From positions 210,644 to 274,643 of the forward strand of contig NZ_JAATEJ010000008.1 of NCBI RefSeq assembly GCF_012034175.1: a DNA stretch of 64,000 bases. The letters run 5' to 3'. The translations under genes and the position numbers were made by a program. The notes beneath the pieces were generated by a model that made no database searches, was not told the origin of the DNA, and was given only the letters and a program-made list of their open reading frames with translations. Positions 16,668 through 24,942 of the stretch are shown in pieces (position 1 is the first letter of the stretch; every line of letters starts with the position of its first letter). The stretch is from Actinacidiphila epipremni (lineage in GTDB: Bacteria > Actinomycetota > Actinomycetes > Streptomycetales > Streptomycetaceae).

Positions 16668-17120
16668 TCAGCGGCCGGCGACCTTGCGGACGGTCGTGTC
16701 GTCCGGGTCCAGCCGGCGCCCGTCGGCCGACCGCACCTCCAGGGCCCGCAGGGGCCGCCCGTCGCGGCGGTCGACGAGCTGAGAGTGCGGCTCCCCGGGG
16801 GCGAAGGAATTCTGCTCGCCCCATTGCCGCAGGGCCACGACGACCGGGAAGAGGGCCCGGCCCTTCCCGGTCAGGACGTACTCGCGGTAGGCGCTGCCGT
16901 CCGAGGCCGGCACGGTCTCCAGGACGCCGCCGGCGACCAGGGTGCGCAGCCGGGCGGTGAGGATGTTCTTGGCCACGCCGAGGCCGCGCTGGAACTCCCC
17001 GAAGCGCCGGCTGCCGTCGAAGGCGTCCCGCACGATCAGCAGCGACCACCAGTCGCCGATCGCGTCCACCGAGCGGGCGACGGGGCATTCGCTGTCGTCG
17101 AAGCGGGTCCTGGTCACCAT
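16668..17120 (-). CDS. HxlR-family winged-helix regulator
   Basis: The 150-residue product has the HxlR signature: C13 in SECPVARSVDAIGDWW, VRDAFDGSRRFGEFQRGLGV, NILTARLRTLVAGGVLE, and YVLTGKGRAL. The single conserved cysteine is a redox or electrophile sensor in several HxlR proteins. It is divergent from the MFS exporter gene at 17274 with an 18-bp-armed inverted repeat between them, so it probably represses that exporter and itself. Confidence 0.92.
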   Translation of the reverse strand: MVTRTRFDDSECPVARSVDAIGDWWSLLIVRDAFDGSRRFGEFQRGLGVAKNILTARLRTLVAGGVLETVPASDGSAYREYVLTGKGRALFPVVVALRQWGEQNSFAPGEPHSQLVDRRDGRPLRALEVRSADGRRLDPDDTTVRKVAGR

Positions 17121-17157
17121 GGCGTGCCTCGCTCCCTCCGCGGACCCGGCCAGATCC

Positions 17158-17213
17158 GGTTGCAACATGCTACCAGATACGGCTACCGTCACCGCTGGTG
17201 GCAAGTTGCAACC
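17158..17213. promoter_or_regulatory. large inverted repeat, probable HxlR operator
   Basis: Left arm GGTTGCAACATGCTACCA (17158-17175) and right arm TGGTGGCAAGTTGCAACC (17196-17213) match in 16 of 18 positions as an inverted repeat. A further GCTACC half-site repeats inside at 17183. It lies in the shared promoter region of the divergent HxlR and MFS genes, the usual place for an HxlR operator. Confidence 0.7.
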
Positions 17214-17273
17214 AGAAGCCGCCGGACAGCGGCGGAAGCGCCGCGAGACGGCCGCGAGAGGCAGGGAGCGCCG

Positions 17274-18620
17274 ATGCCCGGCAACGAGGAACCCCGGACC
17301 GCGGGCCCGCAGAGCCCGCCGTTCACCCTGTCCCGCCGCGTCGTCGCGCTCTTCGCCGTCGCCTGCGGGACCGCCGTCGCCAACGTGTACTTCGCCCAGC
17401 CGCTCCTGGTGACCATGGGCCGCGACCTCGCCCTGAGCCCGGCCCTGGTCGGCGGCGTGGTCGCCCTCACCCAGGCCGGCTACGCGCTCGGCCTGCTCCT
17501 CCTCGTCCCGCTCGGCGACATCGCCGACCGCCGGCGCCTGGTCGTCGGCCAACTGCTGGGCCTGACCGCCGCGCTGGCCGTGGTGGCGACCGCCCCCACC
17601 GCGCCGGTGCTGCTCGCCGGCCTGGCCGCGGTGGGCCTGCTCGCGGTCGTCACCCAGACCCTCGTCGCCTTCGCCGCCTCCCTCGCCCCGCCCGCCGCGC
17701 GCGGCCGGGTCGTCGGCCTGGTCACCAGCGGCGTGGTCGTCGGCATCCTGCTCGCCCGCACCGCCTCCGGCGCCGTCGCCGACCTCGCCGGCTGGCGCGC
17801 GGTCTACCTCGCCTCCGCCGCGCTCACCGCCCTGCTCGCCCTCGTCCTGCACCGGGTACTGCCCCGCCGCGCCCACCCGCCCGCCACCCTGCGCTACGGG
17901 CAACTGCTGCGCTCCACCGTCACCCTCTTCGCCCGCGAACCGCTGCTGCGGGTCAGGGCGGTGTTCGCGCTGCTGGTCTTCGCCGCCTTCAGCACCCTGT
18001 GGAGCAGCGTCGCCCTGCCGCTGAGCGCGCCGCCGTACGACCTGTCCCACACCGCCATCGGCGCGCTGGGCCTGCTCGGCGCCGCCGGGGCGCTGGCCGC
18101 GGGCGCCGCCGGGCGGCTGGGCGACCGCGGGCACGCCGGGCCGACCACCGGCGCCGCCTTCGCGCTGCTCACCGCCTCCTGGCTGCCGCTGGCCCTCACC
18201 CGCAGCTCGCTGTGGGCGCTGGCCGCCGGCGTGGTCCTGCTGGACCTCGCCGTGCAGGCGGTCCACGTCACCAACCAGACCCTCATCCACGCCCTGCACC
18301 CGGACGCCGGGAGCCGGCTCATCGGCGGCTACATGGTCTTCTACTCCGCCGGCAGCGCCACCGGCGCCCTCGCCGCGACCGCGCTCTACGCCGCGGCCGG
18401 CTGGGCCGCGGTCTGCGCGCTGGGCGCGGCCTTCAGCGTCCTCGGGCTCGTGCTGTGGGCGCTCACCCGGCACATGACCGCCCGTACCGCCCCGCACCCG
18501 ACCCCGGGCGCGACCGCGGCCCCGCATATGCCCCCGGACCCGGGCATCCCGGCGGCGACGGGCCGTCACCTTGCCCCAGGGGCAGAGGGGGTGGACGGCC
18601 GGTGCGGGGGTGTGTTTTGA
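17274..18620 (+). CDS. MFS transporter (12-TM exporter type)
   Basis: The 448-residue membrane protein has twelve predicted segments. VYFAQPLLVTMG follows the first helix, and the motif-A loop is LGDIADRRRLVVGQLLG. This pattern fits the YnfM/arabinose-efflux-like MFS exporters. The last 30 residues are Pro/Ala/Gly-rich and poorly structured. AGGGAG precedes the ATG. Control by the divergent HxlR regulator is likely; the substrate is unknown. The Cys-containing leader ORF begins 8 bases after its stop. Confidence 0.9.
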   Translation: MPGNEEPRTAGPQSPPFTLSRRVVALFAVACGTAVANVYFAQPLLVTMGRDLALSPALVGGVVALTQAGYALGLLLLVPLGDIADRRRLVVGQLLGLTAALAVVATAPTAPVLLAGLAAVGLLAVVTQTLVAFAASLAPPAARGRVVGLVTSGVVVGILLARTASGAVADLAGWRAVYLASAALTALLALVLHRVLPRRAHPPATLRYGQLLRSTVTLFAREPLLRVRAVFALLVFAAFSTLWSSVALPLSAPPYDLSHTAIGALGLLGAAGALAAGAAGRLGDRGHAGPTTGAAFALLTASWLPLALTRSSLWALAAGVVLLDLAVQAVHVTNQTLIHALHPDAGSRLIGGYMVFYSAGSATGALAATALYAAAGWAAVCALGAAFSVLGLVLWALTRHMTARTAPHPTPGATAAPHMPPDPGIPAATGRHLAPGAEGVDGRCGGVF

Positions 18621-18628
18621 TCCCGTGC

Positions 18629-18724
18629 ATGAGGACTCCTGGCCAGGCCGCGGCACACACCGTGCTGCTCGACCCGTTCTGGGTCGGCCGCCGCGCCGAC
18701 CAGTTCGACCAGATCTGTCGCTGA
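18629..18724 (+). CDS. short leader ORF ending Ile-Cys-Arg, before the oxygenase-metY-metX genes
   Basis: This 31-codon ORF ends with GRRADQFDQICR and a stop. Apart from the Cys codon, nearly all of its later codons end in G or C, so it looks translated. The Cys codon is TGT, rare at this base composition. The end resembles the actinobacterial thiol leader peptides (RRHxDLxRVxxxLC), two clear examples of which occur at 61844-61969 and 62309-62470, also with TGT. No strong ribosome site is seen, so a leaderless start is possible. Perfect GC hairpins follow at 18801 and 18842. It may sense cysteine supply by ribosome pausing; this is inference. Confidence 0.5.
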   Translation: MRTPGQAAAHTVLLDPFWVGRRADQFDQICR

Positions 18725-18800
18725 GCGCGCCTCCGCCGCCCGCGACACCGCCCTCCCGGTCCCGCCTGCCTCCCAGGTGACCGGCGTTCCCCGGCGCGAC

Positions 18801-18824
18801 CGCGCGGCGGCACCCCGCCGCGCG
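18801..18824 (+). terminator. 10-bp all-GC hairpin downstream of the leader ORF, possible attenuator
   Basis: CGCGCGGCGG and its exact complement flank a CACC loop, 76 bases after the leader stop and 105 bases before the oxygenase ATG. The segment CCGCCGCCCGCG at 18733-18744, just after the leader stop, could pair with the left arm instead, giving a possible antiterminator. There is no T-run. Confidence 0.45.
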
Positions 18825-18841
18825 ACGCCCGCAGCACCCGA

Positions 18842-18860
18842 CCCGTACCACCGGTACGGG
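18842..18860. repeat. 8-bp inverted repeat in the oxygenase leader
   Basis: CCCGTACC and GGTACGGG flank a 3-base ACC spacer, 70 bases before the oxygenase start. It could be a small RNA hairpin or a regulator site; nothing here decides between them. Confidence 0.4.
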
Positions 18861-18929
18861 CACTCCGGCGCCCGCGCGCACCCGCCGTGACCCACGGCCG
18901 CCAGCCGCAGGCCGACCCGGAGGACTCCC

Positions 18930-19952
18930 ATGGCGCAGCACCCGCCCCTGCCCGTCGTCGACATCTCCGCCTTCCGCGACCCCGCCGCCGATCGCGACGC
19001 CTTCCTCGCCGGGCTGCGCGCCGCCGCCCACGACGTCGGCTTCTTCCTCGTCACCGGCCACGGCTTCCCGGCCGCCCTCCAGGAGGAGGCGCTCCGGGCC
19101 GCACACGACTTCTTCGCGCTGCCCGAGGAGCGGCGGCTGGAGATCGAGAACGTCAACTCCCCGCACTTCCGCGGCTATACGCGCACCGGCACCGAGCACA
19201 CCGCCGGCCGGGCCGACTGGCGCGAGCAGCTCGACATCGGGCCCGAGCGCGAGCCCGTGCCGACCGCCCCCGGCGACCCCGACTACCTGCGGCTGATCGG
19301 CCCCAACCAGTGGCCCTCCGCGCTGCCGGGGCTGCGCGGCACCGTGCTGCGCTGGCAGGCCGAGGCGCTGCGGGTCGGCCGCGAGGTGCTGCGGGCGCTC
19401 GCCGCCGCCCTCGGCCAGGACGAGGACCACTTCGACCGCTGGTTCGACGACGAGGCGGCCGTCCACCTCAAGATCGTGCACTACCCGCCGCGGCCGGCCC
19501 GCGACGCCGACCAGGGCGTCGGCGCGCACAAGGACTACGGCTACCTCGCGCTGCTCCAGCAGGACGGCGTCGGCGGGCTCCAGGTGCGGCGCGACGACGG
19601 CGGCTGGACCGATGTGCCGCCGGTGCCCGGCGCGTTCGTCGTCAACATCGGCGAGATGCTGGAGATCGCGACCGGCGGCTACCTCAAGGCCACCGCGCAC
19701 CGGGTGGTCAGCCCGCGGGCCGGCGTCGACCGCTACTCCCTGCCGTTCTTCCTCGCCCCGCGCCTGGACGCCGTCGTCGAGCCGCTGACCCTGCCGCCCG
19801 AGCTCGCCGCGCGGGCCCGCGGCGTCAGCGACGACCCGGACAACCCGCTGCTCGCGCAGTACGGGGCCAACGCCCTGCTGGGCTGGCTGCGTTCGCACCC
19901 GCGGGTCGCCGAGCGCTGGTGGCCCGACGTCCTCGCCCGCCGGCCGGCCTGA
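18930..19952 (+). CDS. isopenicillin-N-synthase-like 2-oxoglutarate/Fe(II) oxygenase
   Basis: The 340-residue product has the DIOX_N half (VVDISAFRD, DVGFFLVTGHGF) and the double-stranded beta-helix core. The iron ligands H200 and D202 (GAHKDYG) and H257 (TAHRVVSP) are present, as is the RxS co-substrate motif R268-S270. Length and motifs fit the plant/fungal-like IPNS oxygenase family rather than a beta-lactam enzyme, and no ACV synthetase lies nearby. It stands directly before metY and metX, 64 bp away, which suggests a role in sulfur or methionine-related metabolism, for example oxidation of an organosulfur compound. That role is inferred from the operon only. Confidence 0.88.
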   Translation: MAQHPPLPVVDISAFRDPAADRDAFLAGLRAAAHDVGFFLVTGHGFPAALQEEALRAAHDFFALPEERRLEIENVNSPHFRGYTRTGTEHTAGRADWREQLDIGPEREPVPTAPGDPDYLRLIGPNQWPSALPGLRGTVLRWQAEALRVGREVLRALAAALGQDEDHFDRWFDDEAAVHLKIVHYPPRPARDADQGVGAHKDYGYLALLQQDGVGGLQVRRDDGGWTDVPPVPGAFVVNIGEMLEIATGGYLKATAHRVVSPRAGVDRYSLPFFLAPRLDAVVEPLTLPPELAARARGVSDDPDNPLLAQYGANALLGWLRSHPRVAERWWPDVLARRPA

Positions 19953-20016
19953 CCGCACGGCCCGCGCCCCGCACACCCACCCCGTACCCCCACCCCGTAT
20001 CCCCGCCAGGAGAGCC

Positions 20017-21375
20017 ATGAGCCAGCCCATCGACTCCGTCACCGCCGGCCACACCCCCGAGGAGGCCGCCGCCGACCCCGCGGCGGCCTGGTCCTTCGAG
20101 ACCCGCCAGGTGCACGCCGGCGCCGTCCCCGACCCGGCCACCGGGGCGCGGGCGGTGCCGATCTACCAGACGACGTCCTTCGTCTTCCGCGACACGCGCC
20201 ACGCCGCCGACCTGTTCTCGCTCGCCGAGCCCGGCAACATCTACACCCGCATCCACAACCCCACGCAGGACGTCCTGGAACAGCGACTGGCCGCCCTGGA
20301 GGGCGGGGTCGCGGCCGTCGCCGTGGCCTCCGGGCAGGCGGCCGAGACGCTGGCGATCCTGACGCTCGCCAAGGCCGGCGACCACATCGTCTCCAGCGCC
20401 TCCCTCTACGGCGGCACCTACAACCTCTTCCACCACACCCTGCCGAAGTTCGGCATCCAGGTGTCCTTCGTCGACGACCCCGACGACACCGAGGCGTGGC
20501 GGGCCGCGATCGGCCCGCGGACCAAGGCGCTGTTCGCCGAGACGCTGGGCAACCCGCGCGGCAACGTCCTGGACGTGCGGGCCGTCGCGGACGTCGCGCA
20601 CGCCGCGGGCGTGCCGCTGATCGTCGACAACACCGTGCCGACGCCGTATCTGCTGCGGCCCGTCGAGCACGGCGCGGACATCGTGGTGCACTCGGCGACG
20701 AAGTTCCTCGGCGGGCACGGCACCACGATCGGCGGTGTCGTGATCGACGGCGGCACCTTCGACTTTGGCGCGCACGCCGACCGCTTCCCCGACTTCACCG
20801 AGCCCGACCCCAGCTACCACGGCCTGAAGTACTGGGAGGCCCTGGGCCCCGGCGCCTTCGCGATCAAGCTGCGGGTGCAGCTGCTGCGCGACCTCGGCCC
20901 GGCGCTCTCCCCGCACTCGGCCTTCCTGCTGCTCCAGGGCGTCGAGACGCTGTCGCTGCGGCTGGAGCGGCACTCGGCGAACGCCCAGGCCCTCGCGGAG
21001 TGGCTGGAGGCGCGCGACGAGGTCGAGGCCGTCCACTACGCGGGCCTGCCCTCCAGCCCGTGGTACGAGGCCGGGCAGCGCTACCTGCCGCGCGGGGCCG
21101 GCGCGGTGCTGGCCTTCGAGCTGCGCGACGGGGCGGACGCCGGGCGGCGGTTCGTCGACGGCGTGCAGCTGTTCAGCCACCTGGCCAACATCGGCGACGT
21201 CCGCAGCCTGATCATCCACCCGGCGTCCACGACCCACAGCCAGCTCGACGAGGCGCAGCTCGCCGCGACCGGCACCTCGCCCGGCCTGGTACGGCTCTCG
21301 GCCGGCATCGAGAACCTCGCCGACCTCACGGCCGACCTGGAGGCGGGCTTCCGCGCGGCGAAGGGCGCGTCCTGA
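20017..21375 (+). CDS. metY: O-acetylhomoserine (thiol)-lyase MetY
   Basis: The 452-residue PLP enzyme of the Cys/Met metabolism family has the motifs [34 protein letters not shown] and the PLP lysine K229 in [13 protein letters not shown]. Length and the [13 protein letters not shown] segment fit O-acetylhomoserine/O-acetylserine sulfhydrylases, which make homocysteine from O-acetylhomoserine and sulfide. AGGAG precedes the ATG. Its stop codon overlaps the metX start, so synthesis of the two enzymes should be coupled. Confidence 0.94.
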   Translation: MSQPIDSVTAGHTPEEAAADPAAAWSFETRQVHAGAVPDPATGARAVPIYQTTSFVFRDTRHAADLFSLAEPGNIYTRIHNPTQDVLEQRLAALEGGVAAVAVASGQAAETLAILTLAKAGDHIVSSASLYGGTYNLFHHTLPKFGIQVSFVDDPDDTEAWRAAIGPRTKALFAETLGNPRGNVLDVRAVADVAHAAGVPLIVDNTVPTPYLLRPVEHGADIVVHSATKFLGGHGTTIGGVVIDGGTFDFGAHADRFPDFTEPDPSYHGLKYWEALGPGAFAIKLRVQLLRDLGPALSPHSAFLLLQGVETLSLRLERHSANAQALAEWLEARDEVEAVHYAGLPSSPWYEAGQRYLPRGAGAVLAFELRDGADAGRRFVDGVQLFSHLANIGDVRSLIIHPASTTHSQLDEAQLAATGTSPGLVRLSAGIENLADLTADLEAGFRAAKGAS

Positions 21376-22634
21376 ACACCAGCGGAACCCGGCCGGCGCC
21401 CGCCGGGGTCCCCCTGCCGCCCGCCTCCGGGGCGTGGCAGCCGGGGGACCCCGCCGGCCGCCGCCTGCTGCACGACCTGCCCGGCCCGCTGCCGCTGGAA
21501 GCCGGCGGCGAACTCCCGGGCGTACGGATCGCGTACGAGACATGGGGCCGGCTCGCGGCCGACGGCTCCAACGCGGTGCTGGTGCTGCACGCGCTGACCG
21601 GCGACAGCCACGTGGCGGGGGAGAAGGAGCCGGGACACCCCACCGCGGGCTGGTGGGACGCCGTCGTCGGGCCCGGCCGGGCGCTGGACACCGACCGCTA
21701 CTTCGTCGTCGCGCCGAACGTGCTGGGCGGCTGCCAGGGCTCCACCGGCCCGTCGTCGTACCGGCCGCCGTCCCCGGCCGTGCGCGAGGACCCGCCCGCG
21801 GACACCCCCGCGGACCCGCCCGCCTCGAACGGGCCCGCGCCGTACGGGACTTCGCTGTCGTGCGGGCCGCGCCGCCGCTGGGGCGGGGCGTTCCCCTTCC
21901 TCACCCAGGCCGACCAGGTCGCGGCCGAGGCGTCGCTCGCCGACGCGCTCGGCATCGGGCGCTGGGCGGCCGTCGTCGGCGGGTCGATGGGCGGGATGCG
22001 GGCCCTGGAGTGGGCGGTGGGCCGGCCCGAGCGGGTCGGGGCGCTGCTGCTGCTCGCGACCACCGCGGCGGCCAGCGCCGAGCAGATCGGCTGGGCCTCG
22101 GTGCAGCTGCACGCCATCCGCTCCGACCCGCGGTGGCGCGGCGGCGACTACCACGACGCGGGCCCCGGCGGCGGCCCCGCGGCCGGGCTGGGGCTCGCCC
22201 GGCGGCTGGCCCATATGACGTACCGCAGCGAGGCGGAGCTGGCGGCGCGCTTCGGCCGCACGGCGCAGGGCGCCGAGGACCCGTGGCACGGCGGGCGCTA
22301 CGCCGTCGAGTCCTACCTCGACCACCACGCCGGCTCGCTGGTACGGCGGTTCGACGCGGCCAGCTACGTCGTCCTGACCGAGGCGATGAACGCGCACGAC
22401 GTCGGGCGCGGGCGCGGCGGCACGGCGGCGGCACTGCGGAGGGTCACCGCGCGCACGATCGTCGCCGGCGTGGACTCCGACCGGCTCTACCCGCCGCACC
22501 AGCAGGCCGAGCTCGCCGCCGGCATCCCCGGCTCCGACCGGCTGCGGGTGGTGGAGTCGCCGTACGGGCACGACGGCTTCCTCATCGAGACCGGCCAGGT
22601 CGGGGCGCTGCTGCGGGAGCTGCTGGCCGGCTGA
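21372..22634 (+). CDS. metX: homoserine O-acetyltransferase MetX, apparent CTG start
   Basis: The alpha/beta hydrolase of about 420 residues has VRIAYETWG, LVLHALTGDSH and NVLGGCQGSTGPSS. The nucleophile is S205 in VVGGSMGGMRALEW, with Asp in AGVDSDRLYP and His in YGHDGFL. It makes the O-acetylhomoserine used by MetY. No ATG, GTG or TTG exists in frame between the open reading frame's entry and the conserved core. The only sensible initiator is CTG at 21372, overlapping the metY stop as CTGA with GAAGG 6-8 bases before it. Residues about 133-165 are a Pro-rich insertion absent from the usual enzyme. Confidence 0.88.
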   Translation: MNTSGTRPAPAGVPLPPASGAWQPGDPAGRRLLHDLPGPLPLEAGGELPGVRIAYETWGRLAADGSNAVLVLHALTGDSHVAGEKEPGHPTAGWWDAVVGPGRALDTDRYFVVAPNVLGGCQGSTGPSSYRPPSPAVREDPPADTPADPPASNGPAPYGTSLSCGPRRRWGGAFPFLTQADQVAAEASLADALGIGRWAAVVGGSMGGMRALEWAVGRPERVGALLLLATTAAASAEQIGWASVQLHAIRSDPRWRGGDYHDAGPGGGPAAGLGLARRLAHMTYRSEAELAARFGRTAQGAEDPWHGGRYAVESYLDHHAGSLVRRFDAASYVVLTEAMNAHDVGRGRGGTAAALRRVTARTIVAGVDSDRLYPPHQQAELAAGIPGSDRLRVVESPYGHDGFLIETGQVGALLRELLAG

Positions 22635-22669
22635 CGGCGGCCCGCGCCGCGCCCGCGGACACCCCTCGT

Positions 22670-22685
22670 ATCGGGATATCCTGAT
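22670..22685. promoter_or_regulatory. ArsR-type palindromic operator candidate
   Basis: ATCGGGATATCCTGAT is a palindrome with 14 of 16 matching positions, in a small AT-rich patch 33 bases before the ArsR-family start. This position fits autoregulation. A weaker element with ATCG/CGAT ends at the same spacing lies at 24071-24086, upstream of the LLM gene. Confidence 0.5.
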
Positions 22686-22717
22686 CCAAGGGGACGGACG
22701 AGGAGAGGCGGCTCGCG

Positions 22718-23050
22718 GTGAGCGGTGGCGCGGCGGCGGACCCCGAGCGGCTGGTCGAGGTCTTCAAGGCGCTGGCGAACCCGGCCCGGTTGCAGATCCT
22801 GCGCTGGCTCAAGGAGCCGGAGGCCAACTTCGCCGCCTACGAGCCGATCGCCGACCGCCGGGCGTACGGGGTGTGCGTGACGCACATCCAGGCGAAGTCG
22901 GGCCTGGCCCAGTCGACCGTCTCCAGCTACATGGCGACGCTGGAGCGCGCCGGGCTGGTCAGGTCGAGCCGGATCGGGAAGTGGACGCACTACCGGCGCG
23001 ACGCCGAGCGGATCGCCGAGCTGGCCCGGTCGTTCGGCACCGAGGTCTGA
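22718..23050 (+). CDS. ArsR-family winged-helix regulator
   Basis: The 110-residue product starts at GTG 22718. It has the ArsR fold: FKALANPARLQILRWL, a recognition helix within LAQSTVSSYMATLERAGLV, and the wing RIGKWTHYRRD. Only one cysteine (C52) is present and no CxC metal motif, so it is more likely to sense a small molecule or a redox state than arsenic. It converges on the LLM oxidoreductase gene at 23156-24031, a plausible target. Confidence 0.88.
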   Translation: MSGGAAADPERLVEVFKALANPARLQILRWLKEPEANFAAYEPIADRRAYGVCVTHIQAKSGLAQSTVSSYMATLERAGLVRSSRIGKWTHYRRDAERIAELARSFGTEV

Positions 23051-23155
23051 GCCGGATCGCGCGACGGCCGCCAAGGCCCGGACCCCGGCGGCCCGGCCGC
23101 GCTCACAACCCCCCAGCGCCCACAGCCCCGACAGCCCGCACGGCCCGCACCGCCC

Positions 23156-24031
23156 TCACAGCAGCAGGCCGGCGAGCTGCCGCCAGCGCGGCAGCGGGCT
23201 CTGCCCGGGCGGCGTCCCCAGCACCTGGACGCCGACGTGGTCGGCGCCGCGCTCGATGTGCCCGTGCAGCTTGGCGGCGATGTCCTCGGGGCCGCCCCAG
23301 AAGACCAGGTCGTCCACGAACCGGTCGCTGCCGCCGCCGGACAGGTCGTCGTCGCCGTAGCCGAGCCGGCGGAACTTGGCGATGTTGTACGGCGTCGCCA
23401 GATACGTCCGCAGGTGCTCGCGCGCGGCGGCCCGGGCCGCGGCCGGGTCCGTCTCGAACAGCACCGCGTGCTCCACGCCCAGGAAGGCGTCCGGGCCCAG
23501 GATCTCCCGCGCCCGCTCGGTGTGCTCCCACGTGACGTGGTACGTGTGCGCGCCCGCCGCCCGCTCCCCGGCCAGCCGCAGCATGCCCGGCCCGTACGCG
23601 GCCAGCAGCCGGCGGACCGGGACGGCTGGCGCGGGGTTGGCGTCGCCGGGGGCGTCCAGCGCGTCGAGGTAGCCGGCCATCGCGGCGAGCGGCTTGACCC
23701 CCGGCCTGGGCTCGCCGCCGAAGCCGAGGCCCATGATGTGCCGCCCCGGGTAGGCGTCGGCCAGCAGCCCGCTCGCGCCCTTCGCCCAGCGGGCCTCGCG
23801 CGCCCAGATCTGCGCGATGCCGTTGACGACCCGCAGGGCGGTGGTGGACGCGAGCAGGAAGCCGGCGTGCGTGAAGGCGTCCCGGCCCAGCAGCTCCGGG
23901 ATCCACACCGCCTTCCAGCCGAGCCCCTCCAGCTCCTGGGCGGTGTCCCGGAGCCGGGCGGCGGGCATGCCCTCGAACTCGAAGGTCCACACGCCGAAGC
24001 GTCCGAGCTCGTCCGCGCGCACTGCGGTCAT
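23156..24031 (-). CDS. LLM-class F420-dependent oxidoreductase
   Basis: The 291-residue barrel protein has FGVWTFEFEG, LEGLGWKAVWIPE, VNGIAQIWAREA, HIMGLGFGGEPRPG, YHVTWEHTERAREILG and a C-terminal GADHVGVQVLG. This is the compact mycobacterial/Streptomyces F420-type LLM family (about 290 residues). The start at 24031 has GAGGAGGGA in front. It is an oxidoreductase with unknown substrate and is likely paired with the convergent ArsR regulator. Confidence 0.85.
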   Translation of the reverse strand: MTAVRADELGRFGVWTFEFEGMPAARLRDTAQELEGLGWKAVWIPELLGRDAFTHAGFLLASTTALRVVNGIAQIWAREARWAKGASGLLADAYPGRHIMGLGFGGEPRPGVKPLAAMAGYLDALDAPGDANPAPAVPVRRLLAAYGPGMLRLAGERAAGAHTYHVTWEHTERAREILGPDAFLGVEHAVLFETDPAAARAAAREHLRTYLATPYNIAKFRRLGYGDDDLSGGGSDRFVDDLVFWGGPEDIAAKLHGHIERGADHVGVQVLGTPPGQSPLPRWRQLAGLLL

Positions 24032-24380
24032 GTCGCGTTCCCTCCTCGTACCGGTGCAACGCATCGAAGAATCGCATATTCTCGATATGAATGCAACGCG
24101 CCCCAGGGCGCGCCGCCCGCGGCGGAGGGTCCGCGCGCCCCGTCCCCTGGGCGGAATTCCGAAACGGATCGGAAACTCCAGGCGCCCCTCAAGAAAACCT
24201 CAGGCTTTCCCGAAGTGCTATGAGAACCATTGCTTTCTTTCACAGCCGGCTGACATGATCTGGCCCACCGTCAGGCGTGCCGGCCAGGGGGATTCGCCCA
24301 CAGAAAAGGCGAACATCCGGCTGCGTTGAATTCCGCCCCGGACGGTGCCCAGCCATGCACGGGAAATCCGAGGAGTCCTC
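24032..24380. other. 349-bp divergent intergenic region
   Basis: No gene is seen. The region is less GC-rich than its surroundings, especially 24060-24100 and 24160-24250, and should hold the promoters of the LLM gene (left) and the exported protein (right). A dyad ATCG-N8-CGAT is at 24071-24086. Neither promoter can be fixed with confidence. Confidence 0.6.
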
Positions 24381-24917
24381 ATGAAACGTCGCACAGCCAT
24401 CACCGCGTCCGCGGTCGCGTCGGCCGCCGCCGTCCTGGCGATCGGCGCCGCGCCCGGCGCCCTCGCCGCCGACCCGGGCACCGCCGGCACCGTGCACCCC
24501 ATGTCCTGCCCCATGGACAAGGGCACCCTGGTCAGCGGAGCCAAGACCGTCTTCGTGCCCGACCCCGGCAAGCGGGTCTACGGCGCCACCGGCGTGACGC
24601 TGTCGATCACCGCCGCCAAGGGCACCTCGTGGACCGGCACCGTCTCCGCGAGCGGCACCGTCGAGGTCGGCCTGATCGTCGCCTCCGCCAAGGAGACGTA
24701 CGGCGGCAGCTACTCGTGGGGCAAGACCACCACCGTCACCCTCGGCGGCACCTGGAAGGTGCCCTCCAGCCAGAAGACCGGCTGGCTCGCCCTCGGCTCG
24801 CAGGGCTCGCACATGAACTGGATCACCACCCAGACGCAGCCGAACTGCAGCAGCAAGACCCTCGGCAAGGGCACCATCAACCTGCCGAAGCTCGCCCCGT
24901 ACATCGGCCACTCCTGA
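24381..24917 (+). CDS. secreted protein of unknown function
   Basis: The 178-residue product has a classical signal peptide (MKRRT, Ala-rich core, ALAA cleavage near residue 30). The mature part is small and beta-rich, with many Thr, Ser, Gly and Trp residues, three cysteines (MSCPM near 43 and PNCSS near 160 among them) and repeated TG/SW patterns. I do not recognise a family. GAGGAG precedes the ATG. It is followed closely by a lipoprotein gene that may be cotranscribed. Confidence 0.75.
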   Translation: MKRRTAITASAVASAAAVLAIGAAPGALAADPGTAGTVHPMSCPMDKGTLVSGAKTVFVPDPGKRVYGATGVTLSITAAKGTSWTGTVSASGTVEVGLIVASAKETYGGSYSWGKTTTVTLGGTWKVPSSQKTGWLALGSQGSHMNWITTQTQPNCSSKTLGKGTINLPKLAPYIGHS

Positions 24918-24942
24918 CCGGCCCCGCCAAGGGAGCAGCCAC

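Noticed and set aside
18930..19952. Isopenicillin N synthase proper, hinting at a beta-lactam cluster
   Set aside because: The family is broad. No ACV synthetase, expandase or other beta-lactam gene is near, and the neighbours are methionine genes.
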